64,000 nt of DNA from DATFFO01 sp963744905 (GTDB taxonomy: Bacteria > Actinomycetota > Acidimicrobiia > Spongiisociales > ZC4RG35): assembly GCA_963744905.1 (NCBI GenBank), contig CAVUUV010000005.1:434001-498000 (forward strand), written 5' to 3'. Of this stretch, positions 8,488 to 17,047 are shown in pieces (the first letter of the stretch is position 1; the number at the start of each line of letters is the position of its first letter). The notes under the pieces are model-generated. The model ran no database searches and had not been told where the DNA came from. It worked only from the letters and a program-made list of their open reading frames with translations. The translations under genes were made by a program, and so were the position numbers.

Positions 8488-10086
8488 TCAGCCGGCCGCC
8501 GCCAGCTCCAACAGCTCCTCCGCCGCTTCCCTCCCCCGTTCGGACTCGGGCAGACCGGCCAGCATCCGCGTCAGCTCCTGGACTCTCTGATCTCCTTCGA
8601 CAGCCATCACGACGGCGCGGTTTTCGGTGCGTCGCACCACGTAGTGGCGGTCGGCAAAGGCGGCCAGTTGGGGAAGGTGGGTCACACACAGGACCTGGCG
8701 CTCCCGGGCCAGATCTGCCAGCTTGTGTCCCAGGGCGAGAGCGGTGATGCCCCCGATGCCGGCGTCGACTTCGTCGAAGACCAGACTTTCGGCCTGTCCC
8801 CCGCCACCGGCCAGCCTCAGAGCCAGTACCAACCGGCTCAGCTCACCGCCCGAAGCCACGTTGGATATCGGACCAGGCGTCAGCCGGGAATCCGAAGCGA
8901 AGACGATACCGACTGTGTCGGCCCCGCTGGGACCGGCCCGGGCCGGCTCTACCCGCACCTCGACGACCGGATCGGAGAACCCGAGATCGCGCAGGTGTGC
9001 CGAGGCTTCGGAGGCGATTACTTCAGCTCCTCCACGGCGCGCTTCGCTGAGCCGGGCTCCCGCCTCGCTCACGGCTCGATCCGCCGCCTCCACCTCGTCA
9101 TCGATGGACTCTGCCCGGCTCATCAGGTCATCCAACTCGGCCAGACGGCGAGCAGCCCGCTCTCCGAATTCGAGAATGTCGTGGATGCCCGAGCCGTACT
9201 TGCGGCGCAGATCGCCGAGCAGCGTGAGCCGGGACTCCACCTGCTCAAGTCGGTCGGGATCGCGCTCGAGCGACTCGGCGTACGTCTTCAACCCGTGCGA
9301 CACCTCACCCATGGAATCGGTGTTGGCGGCCAGGTCCTCGGCCAGCGACGACAGGGAAGCATCAAGACGCGTCGCCCGTCGCAGCGCCGCCACAGCTTCA
9401 CCCCCCGCTTCTCGAGCGGAAGAGATCGCCCGCAACGACACCGCCACTGCCTCGGCGATCTCGTCGACATGCCTCAATCGTGCCGAGGCTGCCTCCAGCT
9501 CCTCGTCCTCACCCGGCCGGAATCCGGCCGCAGCGATCTCCTCGCTCTGAAACCGAACCAGATCGAGCTCTCTGCTCAGCGAGGCCAGGTCGCCGCCCAG
9601 CCGCTCCCTCGCCTGGGTGGCAGCCGTGTACGCCTGCCAGGCCCTCCCGTATTCTTCCAACGCCCGGCCGCCGCCGGCATCCAGGGCGCGATCGACCAGG
9701 GCCCGGGCTTCGGCGGGACGCGTGATCGAGATGTGGTCGTGCTGGGCGATGACGTCGACCAGGCCGGCCAGCCCTTCCTCGAGGGCCCTGGCTGAGGCAA
9801 TGGAGCCGTCGAGGTAGGCGCGGCTGCGACCATCCCGAGGAAGGCGCCGACCTGCCCCGATTTCTACCCCATCGGGGCGGACGAAGCGGCCCTCGGCGGT
9901 GGCTTCCTCTCCGAAAGGACCGACCAGGTCCGGTCTGGCCACTCCACCCAGAAGCAGCCGCAACGCCCCCAACAGCAGAGTCTTGCCGGTTCCCGTCTCA
10001 CCGGTGATCACGGTCAGGCCCGGCGCAGGCTCGAGGCGCGCCGATTCGATGACACCCAGATTCCGCACGGCCAACTCGTCGAGCAC
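8488..10086 (-). CDS. recN: DNA repair protein RecN
   Basis: A 532-aa SMC-like ATPase of double-strand-break repair. It has an N-terminal Walker A motif GETGTGKT at 29-36, a central coiled-coil-rich region, and a C-terminal ATPase half with the signature SGGELSRL and Walker B LVFDEVDAGIGG. The length is near the family norm. It starts two bases after the nadK stop, matching the common nadK-recN order, downstream of tlyA. Confidence 0.96.
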   Translation of the reverse strand: MLDELAVRNLGVIESARLEPAPGLTVITGETGTGKTLLLGALRLLLGGVARPDLVGPFGEEATAEGRFVRPDGVEIGAGRRLPRDGRSRAYLDGSIASARALEEGLAGLVDVIAQHDHISITRPAEARALVDRALDAGGGRALEEYGRAWQAYTAATQARERLGGDLASLSRELDLVRFQSEEIAAAGFRPGEDEELEAASARLRHVDEIAEAVAVSLRAISSAREAGGEAVAALRRATRLDASLSSLAEDLAANTDSMGEVSHGLKTYAESLERDPDRLEQVESRLTLLGDLRRKYGSGIHDILEFGERAARRLAELDDLMSRAESIDDEVEAADRAVSEAGARLSEARRGGAEVIASEASAHLRDLGFSDPVVEVRVEPARAGPSGADTVGIVFASDSRLTPGPISNVASGGELSRLVLALRLAGGGGQAESLVFDEVDAGIGGITALALGHKLADLARERQVLCVTHLPQLAAFADRHYVVRRTENRAVVMAVEGDQRVQELTRMLAGLPESERGREAAEELLELAAAG

Positions 10087-10088
10087 TG

Positions 10089-10901
10089 CTAGCCCAGGGA
10101 GAACTTCTCGTTCACGGCACGGGCGAACGATAGGTGATCGAAACGGACGAATTGGAGCGGGTCCCTGGTTCGGCTGATCTCCACCACCTCGCCCTCGTCG
10201 GCCTCACCGAGTGGAACCTTGTCCACGGAGATACGTGCCGGCCTCTGGCGTCGGACCGTCACCCGAATCACCGAGTCGGGCGGCAGGACCATGGTGCGAG
10301 AGAACAGGGAGTGGGAGGCGACGGGAGTCATCATCAGAGCCTGGATGGAATGATCGACCAACGGGCCACCTGCCGAGAAGTTGTAGGCCGTGGATCCGGT
10401 GGGGGTGGCCACGATCAGCCCGTCCGCACGATATGTCACGAAGGGCTCACCATCAATCTCGACCTCCATGTGAATCAAGCGCAGACTGTCGATCTTCTCC
10501 ACGACCACGTCGTTCAAACCCCGGGCGACCGAACCCCCCAACCTGGCGGTGATGCCCATACGAGGCTCGGTGGTGAACTCACCCGCCGCCAGCCTGTCCA
10601 CCACCCTGTCTACGTCGTCGGGCTCCACCTCGGTCAAAAAGCCGATGGTGCCGAGGTTGAAACCGAAGATGGGGATGCCGTGCTCGATGGCGATCTGAGC
10701 CGCGGCCAGCATGGTGCCATCGCCTCCGATGGCAGCCACCATATCGGGCGGACCCTGCACCAGGGTCGCCGCTTCGGCCAGACCGGCGTTCTGGGGTTTG
10801 GCCACTACCGACAATCCCCCATTCTGCGCTTTGCTGATGAAGCGGCGGGCGAAGTCGACCACCTCCTCGCGGCCGTCGTGAATCACCAGATCCAGCTTCA
10901 T
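10089..10901 (-). CDS. nadK: NAD kinase
   Basis: A 270-aa enzyme phosphorylating NAD to NADP. The family signature GGDGTML is at residues 59-65, with catalytic D61. The second conserved region (ADGLIVATPTGSTAYNFSAGG) forms the NAD-binding pocket. The start overlaps the tlyA stop by four bases, giving the widespread tlyA-nadK-recN operon. Confidence 0.96.
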   Translation of the reverse strand: MKLDLVIHDGREEVVDFARRFISKAQNGGLSVVAKPQNAGLAEAATLVQGPPDMVAAIGGDGTMLAAAQIAIEHGIPIFGFNLGTIGFLTEVEPDDVDRVVDRLAAGEFTTEPRMGITARLGGSVARGLNDVVVEKIDSLRLIHMEVEIDGEPFVTYRADGLIVATPTGSTAYNFSAGGPLVDHSIQALMMTPVASHSLFSRTMVLPPDSVIRVTVRRQRPARISVDKVPLGEADEGEVVEISRTRDPLQFVRFDHLSFARAVNEKFSLG

Positions 10902-11662
10902 GGCGGTACCTCCAGAGGTGAGCCCTCCTCACCGGCCCGGCACCACACGAAGACCTCGCGGTTGCCTCCCGCTCCGGGGATCGGCGAGGCCACCAGCGCC
11001 CTGGGGCCCAGTCCACATCGGCCCAGGCACGCCAGCACCTTCTCAACCGCCCGTCGGCGAACCTCCGGGTCCCGCACGATCCCGCCCCGGCCCACATCAC
11101 CTTTGCCTGCCTCGAACTGGGGTTTGATCAGAAGGATGAGGTCGCCACCGGCCAACGCCAGGTCTTCGAGCTTCGGTGCCACCGTGCACAGCGAGATGAA
11201 GGACAGATCGGCCACGATCAGTGGAAAGGGCCCACCGACTTCATCCACGGCCACATGGCGAATGTTGGTCCTCTCCATCACCTTCACCCTCGGGTCCTGA
11301 CGCAGACCCATGTCGAGCTGGCCGTAGCCCACATCGAGCGCCACCACCTCCTGGGCCCCCCGCTCCAGCAGCACCTCCGTGAAGCCTCCGGTGCTCGCTC
11401 CCGCGTCCAGAGCCCTCTTGCCTACGATCTCGACGGGGAACGCCTCCAGCGCTCCCTCCAGCTTCAGAGCTCCCCGGCTCACCCGATGCGGGCCCGGGTC
11501 GCGGAGGGTTATGGGCGTGTCGGGGGCAACCAGGGTGGCGGGTTTCGGGGTGGGCACCCCCAAGACCTGCACCAACCCGTCCGCCACCATCCTCTCCGCC
11601 TGGGTGCGTGAGACGGCCATATGACGACGAACCAGCTCCACGTCGAGACGCGCCCGGCTCAG
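10898..11662 (-). CDS. tlyA: TlyA-family rRNA 2'-O-methyltransferase
   Basis: An S4 RNA-binding domain (about residues 2-60, with SRTQAERMVADGLV) is followed by an FtsJ-like methyltransferase domain with SAM-binding GKRALDAGASTGGFTEVLL. TlyA proteins methylate ribosomal RNA riboses. The conserved core begins at a CTG codon (11662) overlapping the stop of the 48-aa ORF as CTGA, with GAGGAG five bases upstream. GTG 11641 is the next candidate. An ATG at 11812 would fuse unrelated residues that overlap the small ORF, so it is less likely. Start uncertainty is the main caveat. Confidence 0.92.
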   Translation of the reverse strand: MSRARLDVELVRRHMAVSRTQAERMVADGLVQVLGVPTPKPATLVAPDTPITLRDPGPHRVSRGALKLEGALEAFPVEIVGKRALDAGASTGGFTEVLLERGAQEVVALDVGYGQLDMGLRQDPRVKVMERTNIRHVAVDEVGGPFPLIVADLSFISLCTVAPKLEDLALAGGDLILLIKPQFEAGKGDVGRGGIVRDPEVRRRAVEKVLACLGRCGLGPRALVASPIPGAGGNREVFVWCRAGEEGSPLEVPP

Positions 11663-11805
11663 GCCGGCTCCTCGGACGGATCGAGCAGGTGGGCCAGAAG
11701 GTCGGCCAAACGCGCCGCCGGGGCAGGCAAGTCGGCCGGATCCAGCTCCTCCAGCTCCGCAAGCGCCTCCTCGAGGCTGAGCCTTTCCTCTCGTGTTAAC
11801 TCCAT
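11659..11805 (-). CDS. 48-aa acidic small protein upstream of tlyA
   Basis: ATG at 11805 opens a 48-codon frame (MELTREERLSLEEALAELEE, then proline/alanine/leucine-rich to EEPA) with strong GC3 codon bias. The first half is an acidic amphipathic helix. The stop overlaps the proposed tlyA start. The pattern resembles short acidic helical ORFs such as the small subunit of exonuclease VII, but no xseA is present and I do not assign that identity. Its existence as a protein is inferred from codon use and coupling. Confidence 0.6.
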   Translation of the reverse strand: MELTREERLSLEEALAELEELDPADLPAPAARLADLLAHLLDPSEEPA

Positions 11806-11845
11806 GACGCACCCATTATCACCCATCCCACCGACAGGTTGGTGA

Positions 11846-12604
11846 TCAAGACTCGATGACCAGCTCCACTGCCCGGACCAGGTCTTCTGCCACTGCGTCC
11901 GGAGCGGGACTGACCCCCTCGGCGCTGGCCGTCACTCCGGTCAGCACCAGGATCGATCGCCACCGCGGCCAGGCCGCCAGGGCGAGATCGGTGTCGGGTC
12001 GGTCGCCGATCATCCAGATCGTCCCGGGCGGACAACGCTCCTCGATCAGCCTCCGCATGGCGTCGCTGGGTTTGCCGGCGTTGATGCCCGTGACACCCGA
12101 GGCAGTCTCTACCGCGGCAACGCAGGCCCCGGCCCCCGGGAGCAGCCCGTGTTCGGTGGGAAAGGTGGGGTCCTGGTTGGTGGCGATGAAGGCCGCCCCT
12201 CGACGGATCGCCTCGGCGGCTCGAGCTATCCGGTCGTAGGTGAGGGCGCGGTCTATCCCGACCACCACCGTCGCCGCCAGGTCGGGGTCCTCAGTGAGCT
12301 CGAACCCGGCCTCGGTCACCGCCGCCTCCACTCCGCTCTCGGCCACGACCAGCACCGGCCCCACCTGGATCATGGATGCCGCCACCAGCGCCGATGTGAC
12401 TACCTGGTCCGTCCGTGCCTCGTATCCGACCAGCCTTCGAAGCTTGTCCACCACGTGCTCGGGAGTCCGGGCCGAGTTGTTGGTGGCGAACAGGATGGTC
12501 CACCCTGCCTCTTCCAGGGCCTCCAGGGCTTCCCCGGACCCGGCTATGGCCCTCTCACCCCGATAGACGACCCCGTCGAGGTCGCAGACCACCGCCCCAC
12601 TCAC
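11846..12604 (-). CDS. HAD-superfamily phosphatase, subclass IIA (NagD-like)
   Basis: A 252-aa phosphatase with the HAD motif I CDLDGVVYRG, motif II FATNNSART and the C-terminal metal motif MIGDRPDTDL. Family members dephosphorylate small phosphorylated metabolites such as nucleotides, sugars and glycolytic phosphates. The exact substrate is unknown. The GTG start at 12604 overlaps the M20 peptidase stop (GTGA). Confidence 0.9.
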   Translation of the reverse strand: MSGAVVCDLDGVVYRGERAIAGSGEALEALEEAGWTILFATNNSARTPEHVVDKLRRLVGYEARTDQVVTSALVAASMIQVGPVLVVAESGVEAAVTEAGFELTEDPDLAATVVVGIDRALTYDRIARAAEAIRRGAAFIATNQDPTFPTEHGLLPGAGACVAAVETASGVTGINAGKPSDAMRRLIEERCPPGTIWMIGDRPDTDLALAAWPRWRSILVLTGVTASAEGVSPAPDAVAEDLVRAVELVIES

Positions 12605-13977
12605 CCGATCAACTCCCCGAAGCGGTCGAGGACCGTGTCCAACAGTCGGGTGGTCAAGACCACCGACTCGGCTGAGACCCGCTCGTCGTGGCCGTGGAAC
12701 AGACTCAAGAACTCACCGAAGCCGATCCGATCGTCGAACAGTCCCACCCCGTAGGCGACGGTCCCCCGACGGCGCCAGAACCGGGCATCCGTGGCCACCG
12801 TCATCAGGGCGGGCGCCACCCGACGCGACCCGGTGTGGGCCTCGATGCCGTCGACGATCGCTTCCCAGAGCACATTGCCCATCGCAGACGAATTGGGCGG
12901 ATGATCGGCGGTGGGCTCCAGTTCGACGTGGTCCGCCGCCGATCCCATCGCCTTGCGGAGGTGCTGATCGACGTAGTCTCGATCCATCCCGGGCAGGGCC
13001 CGGAGGTCGATGTGGGCCTCGGCCGAATCGGGGATGACGTTGGTCTTGACCCCTCCCGCTATCTCGTTGGGCGACACAGTGAGGTGGGTAGCGGCGTGCA
13101 CGTACCTGGCGAAAGTGGGGTCGTCGACGGCCAGGCGGTCGATGGCCTCATCCACGCGGTCGGGGTCGACCAGTGCAGCCGCGGTGTCTGCGTCCAGGCC
13201 CATTTCGTCGACGAAGCGACGCCACTCGTCGGTGATGGCGACCGGCATCGGAGTGGTGAACAGGCCGTGCAGGGCCGCCACCATCGGCTCCAGGGCATTG
13301 TCCCTGCCATAGGGGGCCGAACCGTGCCCGGTCGAGCCATGCGATCGGATCGTGGTCCAGTAGGGCCCCTTCTCTCCCACCGAGACCGGGTAAACGGCAC
13401 CCGTAGCCGTGTTCAACGACGGGTAGGCGACCTCGGTCAGGAGATAGTCCGCCCTCACCAGGTCCCAGTGCTCCTCCACCAGGAGCTTGGCACCCAGGAT
13501 CCCGGAGTTCTCCTCGTCGGCCACCGCCGCCAGCACCAGATCACCGGCCAGGCGTTTCTCTCCGCTGATGTAGGGGCGGGCCACCGTGGCCATGGCGGCG
13601 GTGACATTGAGCATGTCCACGGCCCCCCTGCCCCAGATCAGACCGTCGGATTCCTCGGCGGCGAACGGGTCCACCGACCATCCCTGGGGACTGACCGGAA
13701 CCACGTCGAGATGGGGAACGAGGGCCAGGCTGGGCGCATCGGGATCGTGTCCGGGAATCCGATACACGAGCGACTGACGACCCTTGACGGGCTCGATGAC
13801 CTCACCGGCGGCCCCCAGGTAGTCGATCAGCGTCTCGACGGAGCGATACTCGTGACCGGACTCCGGGGTCCCGTCGTTGACACATCGATTCCGGATGAGG
13901 GTCCGCAGAAGGTCGACGGTCGGGTCGCTCACGTCGGTGACGGTAGTGCCTGTGACAGAACGCCCCACATCGGTCAT
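12601..13977 (-). CDS. M20-family metallopeptidase
   Basis: A 458-aa zinc hydrolase of the M20/M25/M40 group, which includes aminoacylases, deacylases and dipeptidases. Metal-ligand motifs seen are LVPHLDVVPV, GRGAVDM and the catalytic VADEENSG. A dimerisation-type insert follows (SHGSTGHGSAPYGRDNAL). ATG 13977 overlaps the Nudix stop by four bases and lies just before the conserved region. The longer open frame upstream is antisense to nothing conserved and overlaps the Nudix gene out of frame. Confidence 0.9.
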   Translation of the reverse strand: MTDVGRSVTGTTVTDVSDPTVDLLRTLIRNRCVNDGTPESGHEYRSVETLIDYLGAAGEVIEPVKGRQSLVYRIPGHDPDAPSLALVPHLDVVPVSPQGWSVDPFAAEESDGLIWGRGAVDMLNVTAAMATVARPYISGEKRLAGDLVLAAVADEENSGILGAKLLVEEHWDLVRADYLLTEVAYPSLNTATGAVYPVSVGEKGPYWTTIRSHGSTGHGSAPYGRDNALEPMVAALHGLFTTPMPVAITDEWRRFVDEMGLDADTAAALVDPDRVDEAIDRLAVDDPTFARYVHAATHLTVSPNEIAGGVKTNVIPDSAEAHIDLRALPGMDRDYVDQHLRKAMGSAADHVELEPTADHPPNSSAMGNVLWEAIVDGIEAHTGSRRVAPALMTVATDARFWRRRGTVAYGVGLFDDRIGFGEFLSLFHGHDERVSAESVVLTTRLLDTVLDRFGELIG

Positions 13978-14420
13978 GTCTGCTGGAGAGCGTCGAGGAG
14001 GCCGCCCATGGTCGGAGTCAATGGCAGGGCCCGCGCCTCCTCGAAAGAGAACCATCCCGCCTGGGAGGCGTCGCCACTCGGGGCCAGGACTCCTCCCACC
14101 ACCCGGCCCAGAAAGTCGATCAGGGCATAGTGCCAGTCGGGTGGATCCCCGGGGCCGATGCTCTCCCCCACCCAGACGACGCCGCCCACCTCGACCTGCA
14201 GGCCGGTCTCTTCTTCCACCTCGCGGCGAGCCGCCGCCACCAGAGGCTCGCCGTATTCGACCTTTCCCCCGGGCACGGCCCACAGGCCCCGACCGGGGTC
14301 GTGGCCCCGCTGTACGAGCAGGATCCGGCCCTGTTCGACCACCGCCACACCCACCCCGGGTATGGGGCGGTCAGAAGCGGCGTGGGTCTCGGGCTGGTCG
14401 TGCGGTGGGATGATCGTCAT
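13974..14420 (-). CDS. Nudix hydrolase, MutT-like
   Basis: A 148-aa Nudix protein. The Nudix box runs from G52 to L74 (GKVEYGEPLVAAARREVEEE, then TG). The upstream VQRGHDPGRGLWAVPGG is typical of MutT/NudC-like proteins that hydrolyse nucleoside diphosphate derivatives. The ATG at 14420 overlaps the GNAT gene by 50 bases, longer than the 4-base overlaps around it, so the start could be a little further in. Confidence 0.88.
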   Translation of the reverse strand: MTIIPPHDQPETHAASDRPIPGVGVAVVEQGRILLVQRGHDPGRGLWAVPGGKVEYGEPLVAAARREVEEETGLQVEVGGVVWVGESIGPGDPPDWHYALIDFLGRVVGGVLAPSGDASQAGWFSFEEARALPLTPTMGGLLDALQQT

Positions 14421-14880
14421 GATGCATGATGATGGAGCGAGCGGAAAAACCACCCGCTTCGAAGAAGTTCTTGGCCAGGCGATGACCCGGCAACACCCTG
14501 GCGTCGAACTTCGAGAGTCCCGCTCGACGCAGTGTCTCCATGACCAGGTCCCGCATCGCCTCGGCCACACCCACCTCCCTGGCCTCCGGATCTGTATAGA
14601 CGAGATCGATCGATCCCACCGGCTCAAGCCCGGCCTGAGGCAGACTGCGTTGGACGGTGGCCAGAAGGAAACCGAGCGGAACACCGTCGATCTCGCCCAC
14701 CACCAATACCGTGTCCACATCGGCCACAGCAGCGGTGAGGGCCTCGTCCACCGGCTCCGACAACCCGTCCATGCGAGGCCACATCGGGTGGAGCGCCTCC
14801 ATCTCCTGCTCCAACCCCCGGTAGAGAGCCAGAACCGCCTCCAGATCGCTGCCGGTCGCCAGGCGGGCCGAGGCGATCAT
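14371..14880 (-). CDS. GNAT-family N-acetyltransferase
   Basis: A 169-aa GNAT protein starting at ATG 14880, which overlaps the mannosyltransferase stop (ATGA). The conserved regions are GEIDGVPLGFLLATV, a DPEAREVGVAEAMRDLVME acetyl-CoA loop variant, and FFEAGGFSARS. The glycine-rich acetyl-CoA loop is weaker than in canonical members. The substrate is unknown. Confidence 0.78.
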   Translation of the reverse strand: MIASARLATGSDLEAVLALYRGLEQEMEALHPMWPRMDGLSEPVDEALTAAVADVDTVLVVGEIDGVPLGFLLATVQRSLPQAGLEPVGSIDLVYTDPEAREVGVAEAMRDLVMETLRRAGLSKFDARVLPGHRLAKNFFEAGGFSARSIIMHHDDHPTARPARDPRRF

Positions 14881-15614
14881 CGAGCAGCGTTCCGCTCCGA
14901 GGGCGAGAACAGACGCCCCATCCCCCAACGAGTGACCAGCCACATCGCCTCCAGGACGATGCCGGTTCCCATCTTGGACACACCCAGCTGGCGATCGCGG
15001 AACGTGATCGGAACCTCTACCACCTTCATGCCTGCCTGGCATGCCCGCCAGGCCATCTCCACCTGGAATCCGTAGCCGGAGGCCTGCGCAGACCTGTATG
15101 GCAGCCGGGCAAGAGAGGTAGCGCTGAAGGCCCGGAAGCCAGCCGTGGCGTCCCGGACCGGGATTCCCAACATGGTCCGGGCATACAGGTTTCCCGCCCG
15201 GGAGACGAGCTGGCGATGAATCGGCCAGTCCGGTGTGGCCCCTCCGGCCACGTAGCGCGAGCCGATGGCCAGGTCGGCCCCGGACCGCACCGCAGCCACG
15301 AGCCGGGGCAGGTCTTCGGGGTTGTGGGAGAAATCGGCATCCATTTCCGCCACCACCTCGGCGCCCGAGGCCAGGGCACGGTCGAACCCGGCCGCATATG
15401 CCGGTCCCAGGCCTTGCTTCTCGGATCGATGGATGACGTAGACACGGGGAACTTCCCGGGCCAGCTCATCGGCGATTTCGCCGGTCCCATCCGGGGAGGC
15501 ATCGTCGACTATCAGCAGCGAGTAGCCGTGGAGGAGAATCGCCGCCGCCAGGTGGGCCAGGTTGTCCCGTTCGTTGTAGGTCGGGACTACGACCGTGACC
15601 GAGTCACTCGGCAC
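14877..15614 (-). CDS. Polyprenol-phosphate mannosyltransferase (Ppm1/DPM1-like GT2)
   Basis: A 245-aa GT2 glycosyltransferase. It probably transfers mannose from GDP-mannose to polyprenol phosphate, supplying the lipid-linked donor used by GT-C mannosyltransferases for lipoglycan and protein mannosylation. Motifs are VVVPTYNERDNLAHL, IVDDASPDGTGEIAD, EMDADFSHNPEDLP (DxD) and IGSRYVAGG. It has no C-terminal membrane segments, like the catalytic domain of actinobacterial Ppm1. The start overlaps the DUF4193 gene by 11 bases. Confidence 0.9.
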   Translation of the reverse strand: MPSDSVTVVVPTYNERDNLAHLAAAILLHGYSLLIVDDASPDGTGEIADELAREVPRVYVIHRSEKQGLGPAYAAGFDRALASGAEVVAEMDADFSHNPEDLPRLVAAVRSGADLAIGSRYVAGGATPDWPIHRQLVSRAGNLYARTMLGIPVRDATAGFRAFSATSLARLPYRSAQASGYGFQVEMAWRACQAGMKVVEVPITFRDRQLGVSKMGTGIVLEAMWLVTRWGMGRLFSPSERNAAR

Positions 15615-16104
15615 AGTCTCGGCATATCATTTTGCGCTTGTTGGCCAGCTGGCTGCTCCTCTTGACGAGAAAGCAGGATCGACAAACGAACTCATCTGAG
15701 CGAGGGGCCTGAGCGTCGACGTTCAGGGTCAGCTCCTCACGACGTATCGCCCGCAACTCGGCTGCTTCGTCGACCAGGAGGGCATCCTCGACCTCCTCGT
15801 CGAGGAGCTCGAGCTCCTCGGCCTCCAGCTCATCCAGCGCCTCGGCCGTCTCTTCGTCCTCCTCCTCGTCCTCTCCCTCGTCTTCCTCGTCCTCATAATC
15901 GCCGACCGGGAAGTCTTCGGCGGTGATCTCCTCTTCCAGGTCGCCCTCGAGGTCCTCCTCGAGGTCGGTCTCCAGATCCTCATCCAGATCAACCTCGTCG
16001 AGATCCAGGTCGGCATCGTCGAGATCGGTGTCGTCGAGTTCTTCCTCGTCGAACTCCCCGTCCTCTGATGCTTCAAAATCGTCGTTGTCGTGCTCGGTGC
16101 TCAT
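15604..16104 (-). CDS. DUF4193 acidic protein with C-terminal four-cysteine motif
   Basis: A 166-aa protein. Residues 5-120 are extremely acidic with repeated ETDLEEDLEGDLEEE-like stretches, and the C-terminal 45 residues carry the DUF4193 signature (FVCRSCFLVKRSSQLA, then MICRDCAE) with four cysteines likely binding zinc. DUF4193 is an actinobacterial family of unknown function. The acidic region is longer than in proteins I recall and is probably disordered. It precedes the mannosyltransferase gene with an 11-base overlap. Confidence 0.9.
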   Translation of the reverse strand: MSTEHDNDDFEASEDGEFDEEELDDTDLDDADLDLDEVDLDEDLETDLEEDLEGDLEEEITAEDFPVGDYEDEEDEGEDEEEDEETAEALDELEAEELELLDEEVEDALLVDEAAELRAIRREELTLNVDAQAPRSDEFVCRSCFLVKRSSQLANKRKMICRDCAE

Positions 16105-16171
16105 TTCTTGTCCCCGATTCGGGTCCGGGCGGCGGCGAGTATAGGCCTTCGCTGTGCCGGACCGGCTTGGA

Positions 16172-17047
16172 TCAGATCTTCAGATCGATTGCGGCCGGGA
16201 GAACCCGTCCCTCCACGGGTGTATTCCCGAGTGGTTCACCATCGACCTCCAGCGGCCAGGCGTGGCGCGTCTCGAGCCGAAACTCGGAGGCGACCAGCCG
16301 GCGCACCCCCTTCTCGCCCAGGTGGAGTCCCTTGACGATCTTCGGCACCAGAGCGGGAGCGGCCGGCTTGGCCGAGTCGATGACCTGGAGGTCGAAGAGC
16401 CCGTCAACCAGGGTCGCCTTGGGGGCGATGTTCCAGCCACCGGCGAAGAACTGGGCATTGGCCATGACCACGGCCAGCGCCGGCCCCCGGAATGTCCGCC
16501 GCTCGGTCACCAACTCGACCTCGGTGCGGGGGAACCGGGGGAGCCGGATTCCGAAGGCCATCACGTACCGGCTGGAACCCAGCCGGCGCGGTAGCCGCAG
16601 GGCCGTGTAGGCGGCGGCGGCGCCCACCCCGGCCTGGGCTACGTTGACGAAACGGCGCACTCCCCATGATCCCGACAACTCCCCCACGTCGATGGGGTAG
16701 ACGGTGTCCGTTGCCAGGTGAGCGGCGGCTCGAGCCAGGTCGTTGGGGATGCCGAAGGTGCGCAGCAAGTCACAGCCGCTCCCCGCCGGCAGCACCCCCA
16801 GGACGGGGAACTTCGACACCCCGGTCTCGAAGAGCGAGTTGACGGCCAGGTTCACGGTCCCGTCGCCCCCCACCACGGCCAGACGGGGCACCGAGACGGC
16901 CTCGGCGATGAGGCGACGCATGGCGGGGATGTCCGGAGGAGTCTCGATGGTGGCCTCGACCCCCACCTCTTCCAGCGTGCGCCGCAGACCGTCCATGGCC
17001 ACGGGCCGGGCGCCGGCGGCAGGATTGACGGCCACCACCCAGACCAT
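16172..17047 (-). CDS. Diacylglycerol/sphingosine kinase-type lipid kinase (DagK family)
   Basis: A 291-aa protein beginning MVWVVAVNPAAG, the normal N-terminus of the family. The nucleotide-binding motif VVGGDGTVNLAVN and the GSGCDLLRTFGIP motif (usually GTGNDFAR-like) identify a diacylglycerol-kinase catalytic domain. These enzymes phosphorylate diacylglycerol or related lipids with ATP. ATG 17047 shares one base with the helicase stop (TGATG), marking coupling. The Cys in GSGCD replaces the usual Asn. Confidence 0.9.
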   Translation of the reverse strand: MVWVVAVNPAAGARPVAMDGLRRTLEEVGVEATIETPPDIPAMRRLIAEAVSVPRLAVVGGDGTVNLAVNSLFETGVSKFPVLGVLPAGSGCDLLRTFGIPNDLARAAAHLATDTVYPIDVGELSGSWGVRRFVNVAQAGVGAAAAYTALRLPRRLGSSRYVMAFGIRLPRFPRTEVELVTERRTFRGPALAVVMANAQFFAGGWNIAPKATLVDGLFDLQVIDSAKPAAPALVPKIVKGLHLGEKGVRRLVASEFRLETRHAWPLEVDGEPLGNTPVEGRVLPAAIDLKI

